Below, piece after piece: positions 46,635-56,809 of a DNA stretch of 64,000 nt. The stretch is from the NCBI RefSeq assembly GCF_000204055.1, contig NW_006768859.1, positions 105,645-169,644 of the forward strand, given 5' to 3'. Numbering within the stretch: the first letter of the stretch is position 1; every line of letters starts with the position of its first letter. The stretch comes from Melampsora larici-populina 98AG31 (taxonomy: Eukaryota; Basidiomycota; Pucciniomycetes; Pucciniales; Melampsoraceae). Below the pieces are notes generated by a model. That model was not told where the DNA came from, ran no database searches, and worked only from the letters and a program-made list of their open reading frames with translations. The position numbers and the translations under genes are program-made.

Positions 46635-48508
46635 ATGGCCCTAAGACAACAAATCGATAGAACAGCAAATAACATACAACGACGATTGACTAGAGCAGAA
46701 GCGGCAGCAACTGGAGCTCAATTAGAAGAAAGGCTTGTAACACCTAGAAGAGGAGATGGTAGGATGAGGAATCAAGCGAGAAGGAGAGTAGAAGAAGAAG
46801 AAAGTGACGGAAATAGATCACACATACCACGACGAAGGTTGAATCAAGTAGAAGAAAGGAATGAAGAAGAAGAAGAAGAAAGTGAGGAATGGGGAGGAAT
46901 AAAGGAAGTAGAAGAGGAGAATGAAGAGGAATTAGAAGATGAAACGTTGGAAGAAGGCACGACGTTAAATCGTATAACAGAAAGAATTAAGAAAGGTAAG
47001 ACTCACTGTCTTCATTTAAATCTCTCTATTCCTTCTCTCTTCCCCTCGAAATCGACATAGATTCGCAACAAATCGACTATATCGTCACGCATACTGGAAA
47101 TAGCCTGGCTCGGCTTCAAATAGGTGCCCAGCCAGGGTCGGCTTACAATAGATACCTCAGCCTGGCCTGGCTTAAAGAATAGGGCCCAGCCAGCACAGGC
47201 TCACAATATGTAGCATAGAAACACAGTAAAGAGCGGAATAGGCGCTAACGGAAACGTGGTTTGGTTGAACAGACGCTCGACGAGAAGCTTTAGTCGAATT
47301 AATCCAAGACGCTTACGATCGGAATGACGAAGAAAACGCTAAACGCCTGACAGATCGTCTGAACAAGGAGGACATGGACCAAGATCCAATGAACCAATAC
47401 GTGGTTGACGACGACTCATCGAAATCTTCAGATGACGAAGCAAATGTCAGATCCTTCCTAGTGGCGCAGAAGAAGATACCGAACACACCTAGCGTAATGG
47501 TAGTCCAAGAAACGACACTTAATGAAGACGTAGACGGGAAAAGACAAGATTGGTACCCGGGATGTGGAAGCCAAGAAGAGTCAGACAAGGCTAAAGCAAT
47601 GATGACCTCGAAAAAAGGAAGCCTCACCTTGTCTAACGGAGACATGATTCACAACGGAAGAGTCTTCAAATCCGGTCCGGCGAAGATGGGAGACACCATA
47701 ACTCCATTATCCCCTCATTTAACCGTTAAGCTAAAAGGCCTGAAGTCGTTCATACCTTTACCAGTATTCGACGAAGAATTCCTGATTCGAGACCAAATGG
47801 CATGGTCCTTGTTACCCCCCAAGTCAGAGGAGAAGTCAGAAAGAGAAAAGAGAATGTACGGAGGAGAAGGCCCGAAAGAAGAACTCACCATGGATTTTGA
47901 ATCTTGGAGCGACTGTATGGAACTGTTCTGCATACATTTACGAGATCAAGATTGGAGCCCGGTAGCAGATAGGTTCAAAAGCCATATGATGATTGTAAAG
48001 CAGTTGAGGAAAGACTTCGGGTGGATGGTCGCGGGTAATGAGGGAAACCATCGATAGCGCCCTCGGGAACTGGGCGGAACTGCAAGAACACCTGCTAGCA
48101 CAGGCTAAGACGAAGGCTGAAAGCTATAACGAGCGACATTACCGAACCAACCCATACGCCGCAGGTGGTCCAAAGGCGCACATATGCCCCTATACAAACC
48201 AGGTCAAAAGGTCAATCACGAGTAAGCCATCTACAAGCACAAACCACTCACCTTACGGTAACCTCTACAACAACCCCAACAACAACAATCCAACGTTCAA
48301 CAGACACGCAAGTGGAAGTACGTACCAAGGAAATGGAGGGAACCGTAGGTCGAGAGGTGGAGGATACGAAAGCAGAGCCGGTTTCAACAGTAGATCAAAC
48401 TTTGAAAACCGAGGACCCAGATGGGGAGAGGAGAAAAAGAGAGAACGTAGTAAGAGCCCCGAGAGGCGTTATGAGAAAAGATCGGACGGGAAATGGAAGC
48501 GTTCGTAA
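46635..48508 (+). CDS. DIRS gag-like protein, spliced and possibly frameshifted
   Basis: Exon 1, 46635-46995, starts MALRQQIDRTANNIQRRLTR and is very Glu-rich. A GTAAG donor and an acceptor at 47271-47272 join it in frame to an exon at 47273. The second exon carries a globular region (WYPGCGSQEESDKAKAMM, LKSFIPLPVFDEEFLIRDQ) and stops at 48057. The next frame, from 48038, continues as ETIDSALGNWAELQEHLLA and an Asn/Gly/Arg-rich RNA-binding-like tail to 48508. A +1 shift or indel near 48030 would join them. The protein probably forms the particle. A spliced retroelement gene is unusual. Confidence 0.65.
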
Positions 48509-48624
48509 GCTACTTTGTGTAGAAGGATAGAAATGAAATGTATTACCTTAAATGGTAGCTAACAAGTGAAAATTGCCCCACCCCGTACCCTATTTGCCAA
48601 AATTCTTGCCATGCCTACTGAATC

Positions 48625-50382
48625 ATGAATTGGTGTCATAGAGTAACACGTTCACCGATTCCTAATGAGACTAATTCACCGATTCCTAATGAGACTAACG
48701 AGCAGAGTCATGAGATAATCTTCAATCGAAGAGGGGAAAATGTAAGAAGCTGGCCAGGGAAGCCATCATACGACATGAATTTAGATGTGTGGACAGAAGA
48801 ATTAAGGAAAGTAAACTTACTGGAAAAATATCGACACATCTTAAAGATGTTTAAGAAAGGGTTTACACAAGGTATCGTCAATGCAGACATACCTAACAAA
48901 AGATTCTATTGCCCCCCAAATCACACGTCAGCTCAACAAGCGAAACAGAAGATAGAAGACAATTTCAAAACTGAACTGGAGGCAGGGAGAATGTATGGGC
49001 CGTGGACTCAAGAGGAAGTGTACAAGAAAATTGGATTCTTCAGGACGAATCCACTTGGCGCTGTGATAAACGGCGATGGATCATTCCGACCCATCAGTGA
49101 CTTATCGTACCCAAGACATCTTAGAAACATTCATTCAGTGAACGCAAACGTAGATAAAGAAGAATTCGCCACCTCTTGGGACGACTTTAAAAAGGTGGCG
49201 GTATTCTTCATCGAATATAAAGGGAAATTGTTACTCGGGATCTTCGACTGGGCCAAAGCATATCGGCAAATCCCAGTGGCAGTTGATCAATGGAGATTCT
49301 TGATGGTGTTAGATTTCAACAATGAAGTGTTACTGGACACAAGAGTCCAATTCGGGGGCGTCGCAGGTTGTGGGACGTTTGGATGGGCTGCAGAGGCTTG
49401 GAAGGAGTTGATGGTACATAAGTTTAAGATGTTGGCAGGTTTCCGTTGGGTAGATGATACGTTGTTCGTAAAACCAGTTGAGGACACGCAAGCAGGTAGT
49501 ATGGCCGACGTCGTAGAAGCAAGCGGAAGAATGGGAGTAGTCACAAACGAAGGAAAGTGGAGAGAATTCAGTTTCAAACAAAAATATCTCGGATTCAATT
49601 GGGACGGAGAAAACAAGACGGTTGGCTTACCTGACAAGAAGTTGAAGTTAAGAATTACTCAAATTGAAGAGTACTCTAAGCAAAACAGGCAATCCTTTAA
49701 AGAAACCGGAAAAATGGTAGGAAGATTACAACACACAGCGTACGTATTCCCGCAAATGAAAGTCTACTGCGCAGCGATGTATAGATGGTTACAGCAATGG
49801 AAGCATAAGTACGCCTTACGAGACATCCCAGATGAAGTGTCGGAAGACTTACAAATATGGAAAGAAACGCTAATGACGGCGAATCCGCTTCGAGTCATCC
49901 CAAAACCTGAAACTCGTACGATAGGGTGGGTTGGCGATGCTTCGACCTCATATGGATTGGGCATTATAGTTGGGAAGAAGTGGTCCAGATTTAAGTTGAA
50001 AGACGACTGGGACAAAACTGACAAAGAAGGATTAAAACGGGGGATTGCGTGGGCAGAAACAGTAGCGATTAGGTTGGGATGGATAATGGTGAAAAGTTTA
50101 AAGAACGTGGAAGGAAACACTTACCTCGCATTAACAGACAACACCGTATCAGAAGGTGCTATCAACAACGGCAAGTCGAGAGATACGTTGGTAAACCGCC
50201 AATGGAAGCTGATTCAGGCTGACCTATTGGAACACAATAGCGCAATAGAGGCGAAGCGAGTACGCTCAAAAGACAACGCCGCAGACGCCTTGTCGAGAGG
50301 CCTAGACTCAACAAAGAGAAAACAAGACGAGATCAAGGTAAAGATACCAGGTGATTTAGTAGAGTTCTTGTACCAAACTTGA
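48625..50382 (+). CDS. DIRS reverse transcriptase and RNase H
   Basis: 585 residues. The RT palm includes GIFDWAKAYRQIPV and the active-site FRWVDD at 273-278. RNase H starts at IGWVGDAS near 434 and includes LALTDNTVSEGAI and the final NAADALSRGL. No methyltransferase domain is seen, unlike some DIRS elements. A 24 bp tandem duplication at 48651-48698 repeats SPIPNETN at the N-terminus. The exact start is uncertain. Confidence 0.88.
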   Translation: MNWCHRVTRSPIPNETNSPIPNETNEQSHEIIFNRRGENVRSWPGKPSYDMNLDVWTEELRKVNLLEKYRHILKMFKKGFTQGIVNADIPNKRFYCPPNHTSAQQAKQKIEDNFKTELEAGRMYGPWTQEEVYKKIGFFRTNPLGAVINGDGSFRPISDLSYPRHLRNIHSVNANVDKEEFATSWDDFKKVAVFFIEYKGKLLLGIFDWAKAYRQIPVAVDQWRFLMVLDFNNEVLLDTRVQFGGVAGCGTFGWAAEAWKELMVHKFKMLAGFRWVDDTLFVKPVEDTQAGSMADVVEASGRMGVVTNEGKWREFSFKQKYLGFNWDGENKTVGLPDKKLKLRITQIEEYSKQNRQSFKETGKMVGRLQHTAYVFPQMKVYCAAMYRWLQQWKHKYALRDIPDEVSEDLQIWKETLMTANPLRVIPKPETRTIGWVGDASTSYGLGIIVGKKWSRFKLKDDWDKTDKEGLKRGIAWAETVAIRLGWIMVKSLKNVEGNTYLALTDNTVSEGAINNGKSRDTLVNRQWKLIQADLLEHNSAIEAKRVRSKDNAADALSRGLDSTKRKQDEIKVKIPGDLVEFLYQT

Positions 50383-50717
50383 AATGTAAATTGGAAATGA
50401 CTTACGGAAAGTGTCAGAAGTGAGTTGCCTTAGAAAGAGTGAGCGCCCGCCGCATAAAGATCAGTTCTATGGATCACATAGACGAGTAAGACAAAAAGAC
50501 TATACACAGAGGAAGGTGGTGATGAAAGACAAAGATAGTAAGGGGGATGTCGAAGTGATCGTCGAGTACGAAGGATAGTCGTGAGAACTAGATAAGACCT
50601 CGCGAGATACCAACAAAGATATGAAACCGACCCGACGAGACGGGTCGGGGGAGAGGGCGTAGACCCACCGGAACTTGAATCCCATATACGGGAACCATCC
50701 TTAACAAAACATCTCAC

Positions 50718-51797
50718 ATGCCTCCTTACCGACAGACCAGTCAACCCACCAGACACAACCCAATACGTTTACCGAAACTACCTGGCCACTTCGACGACGC
50801 CTTTAGGAATGCTTCGAACGCAGGAGCCCACATGGCGAAGAGTAGCTGGGCAGAGACAACCTTGAAAGGCTATTCATCAGGATTGTCGAAATTTATAGAA
50901 TATGTGGAATCAACAGGGAAGGCTTTCGACGAACGTTTAAGAATCCAACCGAACGACATCTATAATTTCATCACGTGGGCAGGACGTTCAGGAGCCGTTA
51001 GCGAAGTTCAACCAAAAAGGAAGATCGCGTCGAAAACGATCGACAAGTATATTGACGGCATCCAAGTGTGGCATCTCGTGAAACACGTCAGGAAGATAAA
51101 ACTAGACAAAGCGATAGTCAAGCTTTTACTCAAGGCTACAAGGAAAGAAGAAGAAGGAGAACTACTCACGACACATAAGAAATCAGTTACAGTTCAACAA
51201 TTATTCAAACTTTTAGATTACTGTGAAGGCCGATCGGAGCATCATGAATTTGTAGCGGCAATAGCGTTAATAGCGTTCTGGGGATTAATGAGACTTGGAG
51301 AGATATTCAGGATGAAAATAGAAGACGGAGCAATTTTGAGACACCACGTAGAATTTGGAAGGTCAGAATTAGGAGACTGGGTGAAAATTCATTTAAGGAA
51401 GGGGAAAACGGCAGCACCAGGCGAATTTCAAATTATACACCTCCACGAACAACCTTCTGTACTAGACCCGGTAGCTGCAATGAGAAGATTGATGCAAATG
51501 AACGCAACGGAAGATCGAGATGAGTTCTTGTTCAAAACGAAATCAGGAATTTTGAAGAAAAGAAAATTTCTCAAAACGTTAGAAGAAGCTTGGGGGTCTT
51601 CAAGTACCCAAACTTGGTCAGGTCATTCCTTCCGAGTAGGAGGAGCATCCTTAAGAGCGAATTTAGGCACGAAAGAGAGACGGCTGAAGAAGTTGGGGAG
51701 ATGGAAGTCAGACTCACATAAGAGATATGTCAAACTTTTCACGCTGAAAGAATTAGTAGATACAAAAGAATTCCTGACTGCAATAAAACTTAGATAG
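50718..51797 (+). CDS. DIRS tyrosine recombinase
   Basis: 359 residues. An N-terminal SAM-like DNA-binding region (LKGYSSGLSKFIEYVES) precedes the catalytic domain: Arg192 in GLMRLGEI, His303 and Arg306 in GHSFRVGG, and the nucleophile Tyr337 in SHKRYVKL. The full R-H-R-Y set is present, so the enzyme looks functional. It would insert the circular DNA copy of the element. Confidence 0.92.
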   Translation: MPPYRQTSQPTRHNPIRLPKLPGHFDDAFRNASNAGAHMAKSSWAETTLKGYSSGLSKFIEYVESTGKAFDERLRIQPNDIYNFITWAGRSGAVSEVQPKRKIASKTIDKYIDGIQVWHLVKHVRKIKLDKAIVKLLLKATRKEEEGELLTTHKKSVTVQQLFKLLDYCEGRSEHHEFVAAIALIAFWGLMRLGEIFRMKIEDGAILRHHVEFGRSELGDWVKIHLRKGKTAAPGEFQIIHLHEQPSVLDPVAAMRRLMQMNATEDRDEFLFKTKSGILKKRKFLKTLEEAWGSSSTQTWSGHSFRVGGASLRANLGTKERRLKKLGRWKSDSHKRYVKLFTLKELVDTKEFLTAIKLR

Positions 51798-52087
51798 CGT
51801 GAACCTGAGAAGCGCACTTGCTAATCAAAGCCCTAGATAGACGCACCGTAGATGGGGTTGACCGACAGGCCAAGGACGGTACACCTACCCACTGAACACC
51901 TTGGTAGAAGGGATGTCGGTCAACCCATCCAGACACCTATTGGAGGGCGGGCGGGGTGAAAGCTGAAAGCGGCCCGCACTCATAGAAGTTGGTTGTGGGA
52001 AACCAACCAAGAGGCGGGCCCAGGCTTCCCCCACATAGCATTGTCCTCACCACGAAGGCAAGGACAGTGCAAGGTGAAATGTCACTA

Positions 52088-52124
52088 AGTGTCGCCGGAA
52101 GGCGACACTATTGTATACAATAGT
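52088..52124. repeat. Two adjoining palindromes at the DIRS 3' end
   Basis: AGTGTCGCC, tetraloop GGAA, GGCGACACT (52088-52109) forms a 9 bp stem. ACTATTGTATACAATAGT (52107-52124) is a perfect 18 bp palindrome overlapping it. A function in recombination or termination is a guess. Confidence 0.85.
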
Positions 52125-52162
52125 CAAAACATAGTTCTGAGCCTTAATGAAAAAGAGAATGG

Positions 52163-53852
52163 ATACTCGACTTCCGCCTTTGAAAATTCACATTTCTCAG
52201 GTTTCACCCATAATTGATGTTTGCTTAGGATTTCCAGTATCTCCTCTACTACATCTTCATGATTGACACCTTCTTTTGTATATACCATTATGTCATCCAG
52301 AAAAGCTCCTGTGTCCTTCCCTATATGTCCCAGTAGTATATCTTGGATGAAATACTGGAAGTGGCCAGGTGCGCCTGTCGGTCCAAATGGCATCGTGAGA
52401 GGTGCAAATTGGCCGGCTCAACATATGAATGCTAATATATCTTCGTCTTCTTCAGCTACCCGCAGATTACCGTAAGCGTTCCTCAAGTCTAATTTAGTAA
52501 ACTTCTCCGCATTTAAGAGACTGTCCACTAATTCCATGGTGAGTGGTAGCGGGTATTTATTCTTAACAGTCAATGCATTAAGCTTCCTGTAGTCAAAACA
52601 AGGTCTGAGTTTACCGTCCTTTTTACCGGTGAATAGAACAGGGGCGGCCCAGTCTGATAGTCTTGTTAGCTAGACCTTCTTTTATCATTTCTTCTAGTAC
52701 ATCATTTTCAGCCGGTGACAAGGGTATGATTCGACTAGCTTGCGGGGTTGCGCCAGGTAGTAACTTCACTCTGAAATCGTATTTCCTGCGTGGAGGTAGA
52801 GTCATTGCTTTGGATTTCGTGAACAAGTGCAGATATTTGTGATAACAAGTCGGGACTAGTTCTATTGCCGTCTTTTCGGGGTTGGAAGCTTTTGTATCCG
52901 CTGCGATGCGCGCCGATGTTGACCACGACGCTTTAGCCGCTGATATGGATGTCCTGCAGTTATTTTGGAGATGTGCAAGCTTGCCAGTCCGTTCTTCTTT
53001 ATGGATAGGATTACTAAATGCATTGAACTCACATTGTGGGGGCGTTAATGTACCATCATTATGGATACACACCCCCAGATCACATTGCCTAGCTTGCTTC
53101 CGTTCCACCTCTTTCAGGTCCTTGGAAGGTGTTTTCGGATCCTGTGATACCCTCGATGCTTGTGCCGCATCCACGATTCTGGGTTCTAAATTATTCAGAG
53201 GAGGAATACACTTGCCAGCTGCTTCAAGGTTAAGGATTGATAAGGGACTACCATACTCACATTGCGGGGGTGCTAGCGTGCTACTATGAGTACACACCCC
53301 CTCGTCACAATTCCTAGCTTCCCCAACCACTGTGTCCTTTTTGACTTGGGGTGTTATCGGATCGGACAAAGCCGTTTCTATGGCTGCAACATCAGTAACT
53401 TCCTTGAACTTTCCTGTCCTCCAATCAATTTTATTTCCGTGCTTTCTGATCCACGGCATGCCTAGTATAGCGTCATATGAATCTTTCAACTTAGTGACAA
53501 TGAATCTTGAGGGTTCCTTATCATCATCAATAATCAATCTTGTGTCTTCAGTAATTTTTCGGTTCTTTCCGTCAAAACCTGATATGTTCTTTGCTTCAGG
53601 TAGGGTTTCAGTTCTGATTCTATGCTCTTGAGCATAGTTCTCTCCTAAGACTTTGTGAGTAGAACCACAGTCTATCAGGGCTGTAGCGTCAATTTTGGAT
53701 GTGGGGCACGAGGGATTGGACAAGGTTATGGGTGCAAACAATCGTGGGTCATTTGAATTGCATATGATTTTTCCAGCATCAACCATTATCAAATCTTCAC
53801 TCCTCTTCATCTCGCTCGAGTGGGACACATCCTTCCTGCTCAAGCGTCTCCA
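52163..53852 (-). pseudogene. pol: E3 pol, 5' part: protease and start of RT
   Basis: Entered from gag by an A-AAA-AAT slippery site at 53858-53852. The protease has LIDCGSTHK where E1 has DSGATH. The linker contains two ARN-x-DEGV...PPQCE modules. RT runs to FLDDIMVYTKEG and stops at KAEVEY, where the DIRS element sits. Near 52650 about a dozen bases are missing relative to E1 and the frame changes. A TGA at about 52418 gives a second lesion. Confidence 0.88.
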
Positions 53853-54895
53853 TTTTTTGACTTATCAGCTTCACTTCCTTCTCCTAAAGAGTTACCACTA
53901 TTACTACTACTTCTACCCTCAAATTCAGCTAACCTTGCCTCTAATTCAGCCACCCTTCCTCCGCTCTTCCCCTTCCATTTCCTGAATTTACCACAGTTCC
54001 TAGCATAATGATTTGTTCCACCACATTTAAAACACTTTCCATCCTCCATCCTCCTTTTATACTCTTCGTTTGAAATAGGGAACCGAGTAGCTGATAGATC
54101 CATGGCATCGGGGTCTCTAGCGGGACTGGGTCGGGATGTGGTCGAGGTCTGTACGTTGAGTCTTTCACCGTGGATTTCGCTATCGATCTCAGCTGCCAGG
54201 TTTGTGATCTCTTCTAAAGCTTTGAAAGATTTCTGTAACATTCCCGTTCTGACCTCTAATTTCAATCCTTGTTTGTACTGACTGACAAGTACCGGTATGT
54301 CCCATTCAGTTGCTGCTGCCCACTGATTAAACTTAACAGAGTATTCGGCGACGGTTCCCGTTTGTTTCAAGGCGCGTAATTCTTTTTCAGCTCGGGTCTT
54401 TCTCATAGGGTCAAAGAGAACTCCCTTGAACGCTTTAACAAAACTCTCAAAAGTGACAGAGTCCGCTGTAGTCGGGTTAAGTACGAGTCCTAGGGTAGGT
54501 TGAGCCCATCTTAAAGCATGGCCAGATGGATATGACAGTGCGAACGTTACTTTAGATTTGTCGGTGGTAAACATGGCGTGATTTGTAAGTATGTACAGAC
54601 TAATTTGGCTGATGAATCCTTCTGCTAACAGTCCTACCGAGCCAGAAAACTTATCCGGTGTAGCTACTTTAGGGGTTTTAGGGGCATGAGGGGTTGGCAC
54701 GTAGTTCTGTTGAGCGGTAGGCGGGTTAACAGGTTGGTTCGCGGCCAAGTTAGCCTCGAGTTGAGACAGTCTTAAATCAGCTTGTTGTTGGCTGAGTTCG
54801 GCAGCTTGACGCAAATTTGTTTCGTTGGTAAGCCGGATATACAGATCAGCGACTTGCTGCATGAGCAACGTGAGGGTTGGCGTTTCTTCTGACAT
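53840..54895 (-). CDS. gag: E3 gag
   Basis: The first ATG in frame (54895, MSEETPTLTLLMQQV) aligns with the E1 gag start. About 351 residues. A coiled-coil segment rich in Gln, a capsid region, a CCHC knuckle CFKCGGTNHYARNC and a basic tail follow. It has no internal stop. A non-ATG extension to 55021 exists but is unlikely. Confidence 0.9.
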   Translation of the reverse strand: MSEETPTLTLLMQQVADLYIRLTNETNLRQAAELSQQQADLRLSQLEANLAANQPVNPPTAQQNYVPTPHAPKTPKVATPDKFSGSVGLLAEGFISQISLYILTNHAMFTTDKSKVTFALSYPSGHALRWAQPTLGLVLNPTTADSVTFESFVKAFKGVLFDPMRKTRAEKELRALKQTGTVAEYSVKFNQWAAATEWDIPVLVSQYKQGLKLEVRTGMLQKSFKALEEITNLAAEIDSEIHGERLNVQTSTTSRPSPARDPDAMDLSATRFPISNEEYKRRMEDGKCFKCGGTNHYARNCGKFRKWKGKSGGRVAELEARLAEFEGRSSSNSGNSLGEGSEADKSKNGDA

Positions 54896-55140
54896 CTCTA
54901 GACTAGCCGCTGATTCAAAATCTTCGCTGTCCGGTTCTTCTTCTCTTGCCGTGAATGTCGGTATTTTGGCGTCTTCTTCTGAATTTTCTTTAACTTTAAT
55001 GATCTTCCGAAGAGGTTTCAATTATAATTAAGTTTTAAAGTTTCCTTCTTCTGTATCGTCTTCTTTTATTATTAGATTAAGTTTGAATCTACTTCAATCT
55101 ACTTCTTCGGATTAAGTTTGTGGATTTCTCCTAGTTGAAG

Positions 55141-55150
55141 ATACCACAAT
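55141..55150 (-). promoter_or_regulatory. E3 self-priming primer binding site
   Basis: One base inside the 5' LTR the minus strand reads ATTGTGGTAT. It can pair over 10 nt with ATACCGCAAT in the LTR RNA (55206-55215), with one G-U pair. Same position and design as in E1. Confidence 0.65.
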
Positions 55151-55151
55151 A

Positions 55152-55310
55152 TGTTATGAATGGCTCATGCACGGTGTGATAGATTCTCCAATACGTATAA
55201 CTGAGATTGCGGTATGAGGAAAACTCTACTGTACAAATGTGGGACAAGAGTTGTTCCTCTGGACCTGTGACATGTCTACACGGATAACGTGACATGTTTG
55301 GATCATAACA
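55152..55310 (-). repeat. E3 5' LTR (159 bp)
   Basis: Pairs with 43764-43922, two differences. It starts TGTTATG and ends CATAACA on the plus strand, next to TTCAG. Confidence 0.93.
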
Positions 55311-55315
55311 TTCAG

Positions 55316-56520
55316 TCTTACTGAGAACGGTCATTTCAACAGCTTTCCATTCAAACTCAGGCAGACGCTCTTTAAGGACTTCTGGTTGAGCAGAGACCTC
55401 CTTGGAATCTGAGTTCATAAAGATTGTACAAGTCAAAAAATGAATTTTTGTTAAGTGTAAATTTTAGAGCAAAAAGAGAATCATAGACTTGCAGATGAAT
55501 TTGATATCAGGGGTCTTATTCCAATCTGGATCAAAACCTAACCCATGGGCAATTACTTTATTGTTTTTAAAAAATTCCCGAACCTATGAGCCTGCTCGAA
55601 GATGCGTGTGAAGGTCTTTATCAAAGAAGATACTTCCAGACATGAGAATACGGAAGAGGCGCTTGGTATTGAATGTTTGGGCAATTTCCTGTCCAGGCCC
55701 TTGATGATTTGATTGGATGGAAGCTTTACGGGTGACACCATTGAAGCTTTCAAACTTCTGAGTTGCAAAAAGAATTGCCAGACCAAGTCGTTTGATTGAA
55801 TCTGCAAGATGAAGTAACATATGAAACTTGGGCTTGTTGCTCCATTGTGCTGAGACCTTGATGAGTTGACTTAAGAAGCGTATGATGAGGATTTGGAGTT
55901 CAGGAAGATATCCTGAGAGGTTTGGGATTTTGGGCTGGAAGACATAAGATCCAAGATGAGAAAGCATGGTCCAGAGAAGCCGTTGTTCTTTGTCCATATG
56001 TTTGTAAACTACAAAGAGGGCTGTCTGCATAGCAACAACAAACTCTATACCAACTAAGCTCTTTGAATAGTCAATCATAGTGTGCGGTATAATTGGTGGA
56101 ATGTTAAGTCCAGAAATGTTGAAAGCTGCAAATTGTGCCTTGACCTTGTGATGATTGCTTTTGGGAATGGAGGAAATAACATCGCCGTAAAGATACCTCA
56201 CAATTCCAAGAAGGATAACGTGTAAGCACTCTACAGCAGTATTGCGGTGAGCATCAAAACCTGATGACCAAATTAATGTCAGCCTGAGTGGATTTGAAAT
56301 ACCTAAAAAACTCACAGACCGTTGAGCTCCAAGAGCTGATTGAATAACACTTCACCAAATTCTCTATCCAGAGATTCACATTTGTGTAAGATGGCTTTTT
56401 GATCAGCTTTTGTTGTTCTAGGAATTTCTTTAATCTCTTGAATAAATTTCAGGTTTACACTGTCTCGTATACCATATTTTTTTGATAGATCAGAGAACTT
56501 CTTCCAACATTTCGGATTTC
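55316..56520 (-). pseudogene. Upstream part of a transposon-like gene split by E3
   Basis: A minus-strand gene with exons around 56520-56334, 56315-55495 and 55405-55316. Recognisable parts are CWKKFSDLSKKYGIRDSVN, then NTAVECLHVILLGIVRYLY, and KPKFHMLLHLADSIKRLG with FATQKFESFNGVTRKASI. I associate this pattern with large repetitive families in basidiomycete genomes that look transposase-related, possibly EnSpm/CACTA-like, but cannot name the family. An in-frame TAG near 55587 and the E3 insertion at 55315 break it. The continuation is at 43763-43505. Confidence 0.5.
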
Positions 56521-56809
56521 AAACTAGATTCCAGAGCTCCTTTGTACACGTTTTTGTGGATTGCCAATCACAATAGTGGAAAGGTTTCTGGAATACATAA
56601 ATAAGTAAACAGTTAGATTGGCTTGTCTTTTTTCTAGATATCTTTAATTGTGTACTGGTATTCCATCCTTATCAATAGCGGTTCTCAAACCTAACCCGGT
56701 TTGTAAAAATCCCGGTATACCCGGTTGATTTGTGGACTGGGTGGACTGGGTACGTGAATTAAAAAAACCAGTCTAGCCCCCCTCACCGCCACCATACACC
56801 TCTGCAGCT

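Larger units (their letters stand above)
46382..52161 (+). mobile_element. DIRS-type tyrosine-recombinase retrotransposon
   Basis: Three plus-strand genes (gag-like, RT-RNase H, tyrosine recombinase) interrupt E3 pol. No integrase or long LTR is present. GATA occurs at both junctions (46378-46381 and 52162-52165), fitting recombinase-mediated insertion at a short shared sequence. Suggestive inverted ends are CCATTC, 10-11 bases, TAAGGCT near 46414 and complementary near 52155. The right end is rich in palindromes. Confidence 0.85.
43764..55310 (-). mobile_element. Ty3/gypsy chromodomain retrotransposon E3, split by a DIRS element
   Basis: 159 bp LTRs with two differences, and a TTCAG target duplication (43759-43763 and 55311-55315). 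It has the same layout as E1, with about 5.8 kb of its own sequence and a 5.78 kb DIRS element inside pol. Pol also carries a frameshifting deletion near 52650 and a TGA near 52418, so the copy is dead. Confidence 0.93.

Noticed and set aside
56680..56760. Transposon end with GGTTCTCAAACC and CCCGG repeats
   Set aside because: It looks like a terminal repeat, but no matching inverted end or target duplication was found in the window.
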